A stretch of DNA of 64,000 nucleotides from Teredinibacter haidensis (GCF_014211975.1 NZ_CP060084.1:2987001-3051000); one strand, 5' to 3'. Shown: positions 25,620 through 36,449, numbered from the stretch's first letter. A program made the numbers and translations. The notes: a model not told the origin generated them from the letters alone.

Positions 25620-28600
25620 ATGAAAGCATTAACCAAGACCCTCGGCGCCTGGCCCTTTTTTGCGGCCGTTTTCCTGAACGCATTTGTGGATCTGGGCCAT
25701 AAGATCACGGTCCAAAACACCATTTTCAAGCTCTATAGCGAGCAAACACAAATTATCAGTACTGCCGTACTTAATGCCCTGATTTTACTGCCTTTTATTT
25801 TGCTATTGAGCCCTGCGGGGTTTATATCTGATCGCTTTGCGCGCGCCAAGATCATGCGCATCACCGCGTGGATAGCCGTCGGCCTATGTGGGCTTATCTG
25901 GCTCAGCTATCTCAACGGTTGGTTCTGGCTGGCGTTTGGCGCAACATTCCTGCTCGCAGCACAATCGGCGATCTATTCGCCCGCCAAGTTTTCTTATATA
26001 AAAGAGCTCTTTGGTCAGCACCGATTGGCGGAGGCCAACGGTGTTGTTGCATCGCTTTCCATTATCGCCATCCTCGCCGGAACCTTCGCCTTCTCTATTT
26101 CCTTCGAATCCCTTTTCGTCGATGCCCCCGCCTCCGAAGCAGAGGTTTTACAGGCGGTCGCACCTATTGGAATTCTGCTCATCATCACCAGTATCGTCGA
26201 GCTGGTGTTGATGTACCGCCTGCCTATGAAGCCGGAATATCAACAACCCGTCGCGAGCAATCAGAGCTTCCAGTGGTCATCCTTTTTCGCCGGTAAATTA
26301 TTTGTCCGCGACCTCGCTCCCCTGCGTGAGCAAAAGGCGGTGCGCCTGTCCATTATTGGGTTGGCGACCTTCTGGGGAATTGGCCAGGTGATGCTGGCCG
26401 CCTTTCCCGCATATTTCAAAGGTGTTGCACACATTGACAACACCATCATTATTCAAGGAATACTGGCCTGCTCGGGAATAGGGATTGCTCTAGGTGCCTT
26501 CCTGGCGGGCAGAATATCGCGCGATCGAATCGAGCTGGGAATTTTGCCCTTCGCCGCACTTGGAATTGCCGTTGGCCTCCTGTTTTTGCCTTCGCTCGAC
26601 TCTCCTCAGATGGCTGCGTTGGACTTTTTTGCCATAGGCGTTTGCGGCGGCCTCTTTATTGTTCCCCTTAACTCATTAATTCAATTTCAAGCCAAAGAAG
26701 GCGCACTGGGAAAAACGCTCGCCGCAAATAACTGGGTGCAAAACGTTACCATGTTTTCGTTTCTCGCACTCACCGTTGGCTTCGCCTTACTGGACATATC
26801 CGGCCGCAGCCTGCTGTACGTGATTGCCTGCGTTGCGGTAATCGGCTTTGCTTACACCCTCTATCAATTACCGCAGAGTTTTTTGCGAATACTGGTAATG
26901 ACACTGATGCGCAATCGCTACCGCGTACAGGTGCAGGGCTTGAACAATTTGCCCTCTCAGGGCGGTGCCCTGCTGCTTGGCAACCATATCAGCTGGATCG
27001 ACTGGGCCATTATTCAAATGGCCTGCCCACGCCCTGTCCGCTTTGTTATGCATCGCCAAATTTATCAGCTCTGGTATCTAAAATGGTTTTTCGATCTGGC
27101 GGGCTGCATCCCCATTGAGGCGGGCACTAAAAGCCGTAGAGCACTGGAGACCGTACGCGAATATTTGGAAGCGGGTGAACTTGTGTGCCTGTTCCCAGAA
27201 GGGACTCTCAGCCGCACCGGCCACTTGGTTGAATTTCGCAAAGGTTTCGAGCGCGCCTGTGAAGGTTTAAGCGAATCCGTGCCTATCGTACCCTTTTATC
27301 TGCACGGCCTTTGGGGTAGCCAGTTTTCCCGCTCAACTACGCTGTTAAAAAAACAAAAGGCCGGCGGCGTACGCCGAAAAATTGTTGTTGCCCTGGGCAA
27401 GCCCATTGCCAACAACTCCCCCTCCGAAACGGTGAAGCAATGTATTTTTGATCTGTCTATTCAGTCCTGGCAGGAAGATGTTAACGACAGCGAAAGTCTC
27501 GGACGAAAATGGGTTGTCGCGGCCAAGCAGCAGGGAGGCAGCTTCTGCATGGCCGACAGCTTAGGAACACATCTCAGTGCGCAGAAGGCGCTGATCGCAA
27601 CAACGGCTCTCAGCTTTTCTCTGAAGAGAAAAATAACCGGGCAACATATTGGTGTACTACTCCCCTCCACCGCAGCGGGCGCACTCACGAATATGGCGCT
27701 TTTTCAGCTGGGTCGCACAGTCGTTAACCTTAATTACACCATTGGCGAGAATGCGTTATCAGCCGCTATTCGCAAAGCAGACATTTCTACCATTGTAACT
27801 TCACGCAAGTTTATCCAGAAACTTAAAAACAAAGGTTTTAACCTGGAAAATGTGCTGAACAAAGTGGATATTGTTGAGCTGGAATCCGTTAAGGACGCCA
27901 TGCCACTGACAACAAAGATCCGCTCCTACCTGTTATGCAAACTGCTGCCAACGCCGCTGTTAAAAACGCTGATCACCAAGAGCGTCGATATCGATCAAAC
28001 CGCCTGCATCCTTTTTTCCAGTGGCAGTGAAGGTGAGCCCAAGGGAATCTGTTTAAGTCACAAAAATATACAGGCAAATATTCAGCAAACCCTGCATGTA
28101 CTCAACCCAGAGCAGGACGATATTATGCTCGGCAATTTACCCCTGTTCCACGCATTTGGCCTAACCGCTACCCTGTTTCTACCGCTACTCAACGGTATTC
28201 CCGCAGTCTTCCACGGCGACCCCACCGATGTTGTAGGTACAGCCAAACTGGTTGCGCGCTATAAGGCAACCCTGATGTTTGGTACCTCTACCTTCTTCCG
28301 CCTGTATGTTAAAAACCGCAATGTGCACCCGCTTATGCTCGACAGCCTACGACTGGTTGTCAGTGGTGCAGAAAAATTAAACGCGCAGGTACAGAAAAAC
28401 TTCTTCGAAAAATTCAGCAAGCCCATTTACGAAGGCTACGGTGCAACAGAAGCAACGCCCGTGGTAAGCGTTAACCTGCCGGACCAACTGGATGTTCAAT
28501 CATTCAAAGTTCACCAGGGAAGTCGTCCGGGCTCGGTGGGCATGCCCTTGCCCGGCACCAGCATGAGAATTGTCGACCCGGAAACGTTCGAACCTCTACC

Positions 28601-29117
28601 CACAGGAGAAGCAGGTATGATTTTAATCGGTGGAGTGCAAATAATGCAGGGCTACCTCAAAGACACCGAACGAACCCATAGCGTTCTGCTCCAGATGGAC
28701 GGTCAACGCTGGTACATTACCGGTGACAAGGGCAAGGTCGACGAAGATGGATTTCTATTTATCCTGGATCGCTATTCACGTTTCGCCAAAATTGGTGGCG
28801 AAATGATTAGCATGGGCAAGACCGAACAGATCATTTACGAACTATACGCGGAATCCCGGCCTGCGGAACAATCGGACGATGAATTGGAAATTGCACTGGT
28901 GAGCATTGAAGATGAAAAGCGTGGCGAAAAGTTAATTTTACTTACCAATAAAACCATCGATAAACTTGTAATTACGCAAAATTTTATCGCCAAGGGCTTA
29001 AGCAATTTAGCACTGCCAACGGATATTCTTCTCGTCGAGGATGTACCTAAGTTATCTACCGGAAAAATTGACTTTATAAGCGCCCGAAAAATAGCAAAAG
29101 AAACACTTCAACGCTAA
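25620..29117 (+). CDS. aas: Fused LplT-Aas: lysophospholipid flippase, 2-acyl-GPE acyltransferase, acyl-ACP synthetase
   Basis: The 1165-residue protein starts at the ATG at 25620 behind a GGAG box. It fuses an MFS domain of LplT type (about residues 1-415), a PlsC-type acyltransferase with the NHISWID and FPEGTLS motifs (near 454 and 524), and an AMP-forming acyl-ACP synthetase with SSGSEGEPKG (near 800) and later YEGYGATEATP. In E. coli LplT and Aas are separate, neighbouring genes; together they bring lysophosphatidylethanolamine inward and reacylate it. The fusion puts transport and repair in one inner-membrane protein. It is divergent from an HTH regulator that may control it. Confidence 0.93.
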   Translation: MKALTKTLGAWPFFAAVFLNAFVDLGHKITVQNTIFKLYSEQTQIISTAVLNALILLPFILLLSPAGFISDRFARAKIMRITAWIAVGLCGLIWLSYLNGWFWLAFGATFLLAAQSAIYSPAKFSYIKELFGQHRLAEANGVVASLSIIAILAGTFAFSISFESLFVDAPASEAEVLQAVAPIGILLIITSIVELVLMYRLPMKPEYQQPVASNQSFQWSSFFAGKLFVRDLAPLREQKAVRLSIIGLATFWGIGQVMLAAFPAYFKGVAHIDNTIIIQGILACSGIGIALGAFLAGRISRDRIELGILPFAALGIAVGLLFLPSLDSPQMAALDFFAIGVCGGLFIVPLNSLIQFQAKEGALGKTLAANNWVQNVTMFSFLALTVGFALLDISGRSLLYVIACVAVIGFAYTLYQLPQSFLRILVMTLMRNRYRVQVQGLNNLPSQGGALLLGNHISWIDWAIIQMACPRPVRFVMHRQIYQLWYLKWFFDLAGCIPIEAGTKSRRALETVREYLEAGELVCLFPEGTLSRTGHLVEFRKGFERACEGLSESVPIVPFYLHGLWGSQFSRSTTLLKKQKAGGVRRKIVVALGKPIANNSPSETVKQCIFDLSIQSWQEDVNDSESLGRKWVVAAKQQGGSFCMADSLGTHLSAQKALIATTALSFSLKRKITGQHIGVLLPSTAAGALTNMALFQLGRTVVNLNYTIGENALSAAIRKADISTIVTSRKFIQKLKNKGFNLENVLNKVDIVELESVKDAMPLTTKIRSYLLCKLLPTPLLKTLITKSVDIDQTACILFSSGSEGEPKGICLSHKNIQANIQQTLHVLNPEQDDIMLGNLPLFHAFGLTATLFLPLLNGIPAVFHGDPTDVVGTAKLVARYKATLMFGTSTFFRLYVKNRNVHPLMLDSLRLVVSGAEKLNAQVQKNFFEKFSKPIYEGYGATEATPVVSVNLPDQLDVQSFKVHQGSRPGSVGMPLPGTSMRIVDPETFEPLPTGEAGMILIGGVQIMQGYLKDTERTHSVLLQMDGQRWYITGDKGKVDEDGFLFILDRYSRFAKIGGEMISMGKTEQIIYELYAESRPAEQSDDELEIALVSIEDEKRGEKLILLTNKTIDKLVITQNFIAKGLSNLALPTDILLVEDVPKLSTGKIDFISARKIAKETLQR

Positions 29118-29124
29118 GCCAGCG

Positions 29125-29156
29125 CCAGGGTAGCACTTAGTATTGTGTTGCCCTGG
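29125..29156. terminator. Hairpin after the aas-like gene
   Basis: The 12-bp arms (ccagggtagcac/gtgttgccctgg, two wobble pairs, 8-base loop) start 7 bases past the stop. No U tract follows, but the position and stability suggest a transcript 3-prime end. Confidence 0.5.
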
Positions 29157-29464
29157 AGACATAAACCGCTAGCAATGCCTCCGGAGCATACTCTGAGCGA
29201 GGGCATAAATACTGTTCATGCTGGCTTTTAACGTCAAGATTGGTACACCTGCCCCATACCCAATGCCACAATGAATTATTATTAATGCTAGGGAAACCCC
29301 CGAGTGCAAGCCAAAATTTACAATTGAAACAGCAAAGCTCAGAGCGGGCATTAAAATAAAAAAATGCAACCGAAGAACGCAAGAGAACCACTGAAGATCA
29401 AACAAACGGTTTCTACCACCAAAACAATTTCCAAAAACGGCATATTGGCACCTATAATCAAGCG
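29157..29464. other. Intergenic region, 0.3 kb
   Basis: Spacer between the aas-like gene and the Na/Pi transporter, both on the plus strand. I see no gene. Overlapping minus-strand open frames here have no protein features worth keeping. I found no convincing Pho box. Confidence 0.4.
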
Positions 29465-31189
29465 ATGACAGATCCCACCCTGGCAACCACACTCAATATA
29501 AGCGCTATCGTCACCGGCCTTGGCGGCGGCCTTGCTCTCTTCCTGTTTGGCATGCGACAAATGACCGAATCGCTGAAAACCGTTGCCGGCGACGGCATGA
29601 AAAACTTGCTGGCTCGCCTGACCAGCAACCGGTTCAGCGCTGCCCTGGCAGGCACCATGATCACCGGAGTGATCCAGTCCTCCTCCGTCACCACCGTTTT
29701 AATTGTGGGTTTTATCTCCGCCGGGCTGCTCAACCTTAGCCAGTCCATTGGCGTTATTATCGGTGCCAATATCGGTACCACGATCACCGCGCAGATTATC
29801 GCCTTCAAAATCTACAAATATGGATTGCTGATGATCGCCTTCGGCTTTCTAATGGATATCGCCGCCCGCAACGAACGAGTAAAGCAGTGGGGCATGGCTA
29901 TTATGGGGCTCGGCCTGATCTTTTTTGGCATGGAGCTTATGAGCAGCGCAACGGGCCCCCTGCGAGAATGGCCACCGTTTATCACTGCGCTACAGAATAT
30001 GCAGTCGCCTTTCACCGGTATTCTCGCTGGCATGGTGTTTACCGCGGTGGTACAAAGCTCATCCGCCACCACCGGTATTGTCATTGTGTTGGCGAGCCAG
30101 GGGCTAATCACGCTCGAATCTGGCATAGCGCTTATCTTCGGTGCCAATATTGGAACCTGTGTAACCGCCGCCATATCCGCCGTTGGCCGACCGCGCGAAG
30201 CCGTACAGGCTGCTTGGGTACACATCATCTTTAACGCTGGCGGGGTATTGCTATGGGTGTTATTTATTCCGCAGCTATCCGACCTCATCCGCTACCTTTC
30301 TCCCGCCGCAGCGGACATCAACGCGATCGCCACTGATACACCACGACAAATAGCCAACGCCCATACGCTGTTCAACATCGGCAATGCCCTCCTATTTATC
30401 GGCTTCACCGTGCCAATAGCGCGGCTTGTAGAGCGGCTGGTACCCAGAAAGACCGTGGCGGTAGAAACCATCGAAGCGTTGTATCTGGATCGCTACTACC
30501 TAGAACAACCGTCCGTAGCGCTGGATCAAACCCGCCGAGAGTTGGTGCGACTGGCTGAGTTTGGCAGGGGCACGCTTTCGCGAGCGTTCAGGGTGGTGAC
30601 AGAAGGCTCGCTCTCACAGGTCAACAACCTGTTAAAGGAAGACGACCGCGTAGACCAGCTTCATGGAGCCATCATTAGCTACCTCGGCAAATTGTCCCAG
30701 AAAAACCTGGTGGAGCCACAGCCGACGCAACTTTCCAACTATATTGCCATTGCAAATTACATAGAGAATCTCGCCGACGTTATGGAAGAAAATCTCCTCA
30801 ACTGTGCGCGCGAACGTATCGAACTAAACCTGAAAATAAGTCCGGTGACCATTAAATCTCTACGACCATTATACGAAGAGGTTTGCCATGCCTATGACGC
30901 CATGTTGAGCGCACTCAAAACCGGTGATGCTGCCAGTGCCAAAAAAGCCGTATTAAGTAAAGAGCGAGTTAATCAAGCCGCGGTGGAAGTGAATAAGCAC
31001 CTGACCGGGCGCCTGGTTGCCAGCGAACCCAACCGGCTGGCCGCATACAAAGTCGAGATCGATATTACCGAAAACCTCAAGCGCATTAACACGCTCACCC
31101 GCAGAATTGCCCGGTTGCTGCGGGATGATCCCGATTTAAACGCAGAAGCCGCGCCTAACGAAGAACCCCGCAGTCGAATAAGCCCTTAA
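29465..31189 (+). CDS. Na+/phosphate cotransporter with PhoU-like C-terminus
   Basis: The 574-residue protein has the two inverted Na/Pi-cotransporter repeats, each with the QSSS signature: VIQSSSVTT near residue 69 and VVQSSSATT near residue 197. Each is followed by a GANIGT segment (IIGANIGTTIT, IFGANIGTCVT). About eight membrane helices occupy residues 1-320. Residues about 340-560 form a helical PhoU-like domain. It takes up (or in some bacteria exports) inorganic phosphate with sodium. The ribosome site is weak. With the two alkaline phosphatases in the window this suggests strong investment in phosphate capture, although the genes are 20 kb apart. Confidence 0.93.
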   Translation: MTDPTLATTLNISAIVTGLGGGLALFLFGMRQMTESLKTVAGDGMKNLLARLTSNRFSAALAGTMITGVIQSSSVTTVLIVGFISAGLLNLSQSIGVIIGANIGTTITAQIIAFKIYKYGLLMIAFGFLMDIAARNERVKQWGMAIMGLGLIFFGMELMSSATGPLREWPPFITALQNMQSPFTGILAGMVFTAVVQSSSATTGIVIVLASQGLITLESGIALIFGANIGTCVTAAISAVGRPREAVQAAWVHIIFNAGGVLLWVLFIPQLSDLIRYLSPAAADINAIATDTPRQIANAHTLFNIGNALLFIGFTVPIARLVERLVPRKTVAVETIEALYLDRYYLEQPSVALDQTRRELVRLAEFGRGTLSRAFRVVTEGSLSQVNNLLKEDDRVDQLHGAIISYLGKLSQKNLVEPQPTQLSNYIAIANYIENLADVMEENLLNCARERIELNLKISPVTIKSLRPLYEEVCHAYDAMLSALKTGDAASAKKAVLSKERVNQAAVEVNKHLTGRLVASEPNRLAAYKVEIDITENLKRINTLTRRIARLLRDDPDLNAEAAPNEEPRSRISP

Positions 31190-31230
31190 AGGCTCCTCCC
31201 GATGCGGGCTCGGCGGTTCCACCCGCTAGG

Positions 31231-34200
31231 CTAATAGTCGGTTTTCCAGTTCAGCTTTACGCCTTCGACCCCGGTTTTACCCCCTGCTGAGCTTTCTAGA
31301 GTCACGCGCTCAAACAATTGAATCTCCAAATTGCCGCGCCAGGGCTTGGTCGGCTCGGGCGTGCGCTCCACCTCCAAATAGACACGCTCGTTCAGGTATT
31401 TGCCCATCGCGACATTGAGCCCACTTTCTCCACTTTCAGCCACATCTGATTTGATCAATAGCGTATCAACACCCAGCATTTCCCGTGTACTGCCAATAGG
31501 ATCAATAAATCCCCCACCGGAACCACTGAGCTTCTGCAACGCTATGGCCAACTGCACCGCCTCCACAGCACTCACATCCTGTACCGATTTACCGAATATA
31601 ATAAAGGCCAGAATTTCATCTTCTGGCATATGCGGGATGGAACTCAGCCTAAGTGCAAGATTATCCCCCTGCCCCGACAACTCGGCGGTAATCTGCTGCC
31701 CTCGCTTCACATAAACACCTGTGATCGCAATGCCGATACTCTCGTTGGAAAAGTTAACCTGTCCCTGCTGAAGCTGGAATTTTTTGCCGAACACTTCGAA
31801 GGTGCCGCGCAGCGTTTGCAACTGCCCCGTATAGTGCAAACGCTCGAGTGCACCGAGCACACGAATATCCCCCTGAAGCTCCGCCTCCAACCCTCGTCCA
31901 CGCAGAACGGCCTGCTGGTCTGCGCGTATGGTGAGATCGAGCGTAACAGCGGGCAAGTGCAACTTACTTTCGGAAGCTTCATCGCTCTGCCCGGCCTTTT
32001 CCCGCTCCACTTCGATAGTGGGTATGCCGGAAGACATATCGCTGTCGACACTGGCATTTAATGAGGAAACGGCAATGTCCCCGCGCGCGAGCAAGGCATT
32101 GAAATCGCCCTTCAACGACAGCGACCCACTCACAGCGCTCGCCAGTTCCGGTCGATTCACCAAACTGGCGTTTTCCAGCTCCAACTGTACATCGATATCA
32201 CCGTTACCGTCCTGGAGCGGTAGCAGCATCCGCCCCGTCAGCTGGTATCGACCATCAAAACGATCAACCGCATTGCAGGCACCCAACTGCACCAAAGCCT
32301 GCTCGACCGTTAGCAGGCACTGAATATTCACCAGCCAAATACCCACCTCTACATTGTGATATTCAGCATTGCGCAAATGGATCTGCCCTTCGAGCAGCGG
32401 CTTCTCTGCCGTCCCTTTAATATGGGTATTTAACGTCACAGTTCCCGCGATCCTGTGCGACTCGGTATCCACCAACATCGCCAGATTTGAAGTGTCCACC
32501 TCGCCTTGCACCGCGATCTCAAGGGGAAGCGGCTCGAACACACCGCCTTGCAATCTCCGCTCTACATAAGCCACGTAAGGGCTTATAGGCAACTGCGCCT
32601 CTACGGCCACCGGAGAACCAACACCGCTGTCCACGGAAGACACCAGCTTTAAAGTGTCTTCCGTCGTTTCGATACGCAAATTCCAATTAATTTGGCGAGC
32701 CGGTACCTCTGCTCCCATGTCCATCAAATGTGCCAGGTGAAGGCTGCCGTTAAACTGTGGGGCGTATGGCGTACCGGTGAGCTGTAACTCGGCGGAAAAA
32801 TCTCCATTCGGCGTACGCAGGCCAAACAGCTCAGCCAGACCCGTAGGAAAAGACTCCACCGACAAACGCAAATCGTTGCGCTGCTGACTAAGCTCCCCAC
32901 TGACGTTCAAGACTCGATCCCCAAAGGCATCCAGCTCCAATTTATGTAAACTCAAACCGCCATTTCGAAACTCTCCGCGCAGTGAAATCTGCGACGGAAT
33001 GGATTGGTACTCCCCAACAAGCTGTACATCGGCACTGACAACAGGCGCCTTCACATCGCCGCCCACGGTCAATTGTCCATTGGCGCTAGCCTCAAGATCA
33101 TCCGGCAGGCTTACACCAAAAGCGCGCAGTGATTGCAGGGAAAGTTGGTTGAGCACAAGCGTAAGATCTCCGCTTCGATCGCGAAGGTTTACCCAGCCCT
33201 GAGCAGAGGCGGCGCCCTGATCCAGGTCTGCGTTCAAATGCTGCACCTTGATCACTTGCCCGCGCTTGCTCAATTGCAGGGACAACTTCAACGGCGCCTC
33301 GCCAAGCGGACCGCTGGCAAGCATGCTTAACTCGCCGTTCGGATCCCTAAAATTACCTGTAATGCGACCACGGCCAGACACCACCAGCGCCGAAACTACG
33401 GTGGGCACAACAATCCCCAGTGGCTGCAGCGAGTTTAGGTCCAGATGCGGTACCGATACCTCCAACTTGGTCGCGTTAGCAACCAGATCCAAAGCACCCC
33501 GGGCAGAGATTTCGGCGCTACCCCAGCGCAACGAAAAATGCTCGGCGGTAACGAGTTGCAAGTTGCTGGAGCCGTTAAACGACGTGTTCAGTGCCCTGCC
33601 CGCGTACTGTCCACGAACATCCAGCTGCCCCTCCCCCCAAAAGCCCTCGCTATCAATCCGCAAGGCTAATTCCGCGTCGGCCTCTCCCTGATTTAGAGGG
33701 CTCTGCCAAAGCGTTAAAATATCCAGAGGAAAAGCCTGTGCCGATACGGCTAAGCGCACTGTCCCCGGTTCCCATTGACCCGTCAGCTGGTGTTCTGACT
33801 CATCAATTGTCATCGTCAGCTCATCAATCTGGCCTTTACCAAAATCCAAAGCAAGGCTCAGCTGTCCACGCACACTCACCGCCCGGCTCGCTAGAGGAAA
33901 GCTGCTCTCGCGGATAAACAGTTGGTATTGCTCGGGCAAGCGTTTGGTTTCGACCAGCCAGCGGCTCTCAATTGCCTGCCCAGCCGGGAGCTTGAGCTTC
34001 GCTCCCAGATAACCGCCTGAGGCTTCGTCGATATGGCCGTTCAAGCTCAGGCTGCGCATTGGGTTACCGACAACCTCAAACCCGAAGCTAAACGGAATGT
34101 CCGCCAGGCTGCGCCCGCGTAACGCCGCTTTCAGAGACGAATCAGCCACCCGCCACTGTACACCTCCAGACAATGACGACGGCGGAAACGCGCTTTCAAA

Positions 34201-34683
34201 ACCATTCGTAGCCCGCTGGTAATAACTGAAAGAGGACAGTTCAACCCCCTGCACCGACAGCAACTCCAGTGGTAGCTCCGTAGCTGTCGGCGCGGGCGCA
34301 TCCGGCTTCTTGGCACTATCAACCGCATAAAGTTCGAGGCTATCCGCCTTTAGGCGAGTAATCACTAAGGAGCGATCAAGCAGGCGACGCGGCTTCCAGC
34401 CTAACGCTAAATGCCGCCCACGCAGCCATTTCTGGCCGTCCTTGTTGATAACAAGCTCCTCCACCGTCCAGCGTCCCAGCGCAGGACTGGCTATCCCCTC
34501 GACGGCGATCTGATAATTGCCCGAGTTGCTGGCCGCCTGTATCACCCACTGAGCCAACCAAACACGCCCCACCGGCGTGGCCAGCAGCGTCGAGAAGCTC
34601 GCCACACTCAGCACCACCACCAGAAATAAACCGATCGGCACCCAGCGCCACAGCCCTTGCAGAAACCTTCTTAAAAAATCCAT
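31231..34683 (-). CDS. tamB: TamB, inter-membrane translocation/assembly and lipid-transfer protein
   Basis: The 1150-residue protein has one N-terminal membrane helix (about residues 15-35, PIGLFLVVVLSVASF) and a very long beta-rich periplasmic body. It ends with the conserved DUF490/TamB domain, including MPEDEILAFIIFGKS and a final segment ending KTGVEGVKLNWKTDY. TamB spans the periplasm as a hydrophobic groove and with TamA helps assemble outer-membrane proteins and move phospholipid outward. Its ATG overlaps the tamA stop (TAATG). E. coli TamB is 1259 residues, so this one is slightly shorter. Confidence 0.95.
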   Translation of the reverse strand: MDFLRRFLQGLWRWVPIGLFLVVVLSVASFSTLLATPVGRVWLAQWVIQAASNSGNYQIAVEGIASPALGRWTVEELVINKDGQKWLRGRHLALGWKPRRLLDRSLVITRLKADSLELYAVDSAKKPDAPAPTATELPLELLSVQGVELSSFSYYQRATNGFESAFPPSSLSGGVQWRVADSSLKAALRGRSLADIPFSFGFEVVGNPMRSLSLNGHIDEASGGYLGAKLKLPAGQAIESRWLVETKRLPEQYQLFIRESSFPLASRAVSVRGQLSLALDFGKGQIDELTMTIDESEHQLTGQWEPGTVRLAVSAQAFPLDILTLWQSPLNQGEADAELALRIDSEGFWGEGQLDVRGQYAGRALNTSFNGSSNLQLVTAEHFSLRWGSAEISARGALDLVANATKLEVSVPHLDLNSLQPLGIVVPTVVSALVVSGRGRITGNFRDPNGELSMLASGPLGEAPLKLSLQLSKRGQVIKVQHLNADLDQGAASAQGWVNLRDRSGDLTLVLNQLSLQSLRAFGVSLPDDLEASANGQLTVGGDVKAPVVSADVQLVGEYQSIPSQISLRGEFRNGGLSLHKLELDAFGDRVLNVSGELSQQRNDLRLSVESFPTGLAELFGLRTPNGDFSAELQLTGTPYAPQFNGSLHLAHLMDMGAEVPARQINWNLRIETTEDTLKLVSSVDSGVGSPVAVEAQLPISPYVAYVERRLQGGVFEPLPLEIAVQGEVDTSNLAMLVDTESHRIAGTVTLNTHIKGTAEKPLLEGQIHLRNAEYHNVEVGIWLVNIQCLLTVEQALVQLGACNAVDRFDGRYQLTGRMLLPLQDGNGDIDVQLELENASLVNRPELASAVSGSLSLKGDFNALLARGDIAVSSLNASVDSDMSSGIPTIEVEREKAGQSDEASESKLHLPAVTLDLTIRADQQAVLRGRGLEAELQGDIRVLGALERLHYTGQLQTLRGTFEVFGKKFQLQQGQVNFSNESIGIAITGVYVKRGQQITAELSGQGDNLALRLSSIPHMPEDEILAFIIFGKSVQDVSAVEAVQLAIALQKLSGSGGGFIDPIGSTREMLGVDTLLIKSDVAESGESGLNVAMGKYLNERVYLEVERTPEPTKPWRGNLEIQLFERVTLESSAGGKTGVEGVKLNWKTDY

Positions 34684-36449
34684 TAAAACGCCTGTCCAAT
34701 ACTGATATAGAGCTGAAAGTCGTCATCCAGGCCTTCGCGCTTATCGAGCGGAAAACCAATATCGAAGCGGATAGGCGCAAAACTGGTGTAATAGCGCAAA
34801 CCCAAGCCCGTTCCCCACCACAGTTTTTCATCCAACTGCGGTGTAACCTCTCGGTAGGAATAGCCTCCGTCTAGAAACACAACCGCTCCCCAGTGCTCGC
34901 CCCATCGCATTCTTGCTTCGAACGACAGCTCGGTAAACGAAAGGCCTCCGGCAGGCTTCCCGTCTTCATACGGCCCCAAGGATTGATAGGGATAACCGCG
35001 AACAGAGCCGCCACCACCAACATAAAAGCGTTCATTTGCCGGAACATGCTCGCGCTGCTCACCGGTAATATTCCCCATGCTGCCGCGCATACCCAACGTC
35101 GGCCGAAGGGCTATTTTTGAAAAGGTAGCGTAGCCACTAAAGGAAGCCGCAGACTTAATGAAATCTGTAACGGGATCATATAAATCCACGTAAGGACGCA
35201 AGCTGCCGACCGCTACCCAGCCACGCAGAGGGTCCAGCTTATTATCCCGCCAGTCATACTCCAGCATCAGCGGCACAGAAAAAAGCGCGTAGTCCTCGCT
35301 TTCGCCCGCCGCCTCGACGCCGGAAAAACCGATTTCCAACCCTGCACTCGCATTCAAGCGTCGGTTCAATCGGCGTGTAAGCTCAACACCAACGCCTACC
35401 TCGGTCGCTTTATAGGCATCGGTACTGGCACGTTCGGCATCGCTATAGAATGCCAATTTCTGGCGGCTATTGCGGAAGTAAGGCATGGTTAAATCCGTTG
35501 CCAGGCGCTGAATATTTTGCGCTAACAAAGCCTCCGTTTTCAGCCTTTGCGCCCGCCCGAATAAATTGCGATGCTCCCAGCCCAGAGAAATACCCAGCCC
35601 TTCCTCGGATTGGTACCCGGCACCGGCAGTAAAAGTACGGTGATGGCGCTCGGTGAGAAACAAATTAAGATCGACCCGACCGTCGACCGGCTCGCCCACT
35701 CGAACCCCCACACTCGCCAGCAGGTTGGTCTGCAGCAGCGTAATGCGCAGCTGATCCAGATCGCGCCGCTTAAAGCAGTCACCGGTATTGACCGACATTC
35801 TTTCGCGAATATAACTCGGCTGTACGCTACTCAAGCCAGAAATCACGATATCGCCAATCACCACTGAAGGGCTCTCCGCTACGGTATAAACAACCTCCGC
35901 ACTGGGCTCAGCACTCGCCAGCACCACCCGATAGGTCACATCCACCTGCAGTAGACAGTAATGGTTGATAAGATAATGCGAGAGTGTTTTCTTGCCATTT
36001 AGCACATTTTCGGCACGCAGAACCGAACCCGGATTCAACGCCAGCACACTGTCAGGAACCGCAACGCTTTCCGGCGCTTGTACTCTCACAGATTTAATAC
36101 GGTACAGCTGACGAGGATAAACCTCGTAAACCATTTTATCCTGGTGGTAAGCCACTTTTACTCGAGCATCGTAGTAGCCTTCGGATTCCAATTTTTTGGT
36201 CAGCAGTCGCGATTCCAAGCGAGACTTGGCCACCAGGTCGGTTTGCTGTTTGAGTTGCAGATTAGATTTTCTCTGGCGCGCTAACTCTTCAACCAGCAGC
36301 TTCTCCAAAGGCTTGTTGCTTTCCTGCATTTGCAGCTGCACAGAGTCTGTCGAAAAGAGATTTAGCCGAGGCAAATCCAGACTGAAAGCTTGAATAGGCA
36401 AAATCAGCCACAGTAGAAGTGAAAGCAGAAAATATCGACGAAAAATCAT
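34683..36449 (-). CDS. tamA: TamA, Omp85-family outer-membrane assembly factor
   Basis: I start at the ATG at 36449 (MIFRRYFLLSLLLW), which gives a signal peptide at once and 588 residues, close to E. coli TamA (577). Longer upstream starts spoil the signal peptide. Three POTRA domains precede a 16-strand barrel of the Omp85 type; the strand with VGGGGSVRGYPYQ contains the conserved RGY of the internal lid loop. The protein ends in an aromatic residue (SIGQAF), as expected for BAM-dependent insertion. It is coupled to tamB by a one-base overlap, the usual tamAB order. Confidence 0.95.
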   Translation of the reverse strand: MIFRRYFLLSLLLWLILPIQAFSLDLPRLNLFSTDSVQLQMQESNKPLEKLLVEELARQRKSNLQLKQQTDLVAKSRLESRLLTKKLESEGYYDARVKVAYHQDKMVYEVYPRQLYRIKSVRVQAPESVAVPDSVLALNPGSVLRAENVLNGKKTLSHYLINHYCLLQVDVTYRVVLASAEPSAEVVYTVAESPSVVIGDIVISGLSSVQPSYIRERMSVNTGDCFKRRDLDQLRITLLQTNLLASVGVRVGEPVDGRVDLNLFLTERHHRTFTAGAGYQSEEGLGISLGWEHRNLFGRAQRLKTEALLAQNIQRLATDLTMPYFRNSRQKLAFYSDAERASTDAYKATEVGVGVELTRRLNRRLNASAGLEIGFSGVEAAGESEDYALFSVPLMLEYDWRDNKLDPLRGWVAVGSLRPYVDLYDPVTDFIKSAASFSGYATFSKIALRPTLGMRGSMGNITGEQREHVPANERFYVGGGGSVRGYPYQSLGPYEDGKPAGGLSFTELSFEARMRWGEHWGAVVFLDGGYSYREVTPQLDEKLWWGTGLGLRYYTSFAPIRFDIGFPLDKREGLDDDFQLYISIGQAF

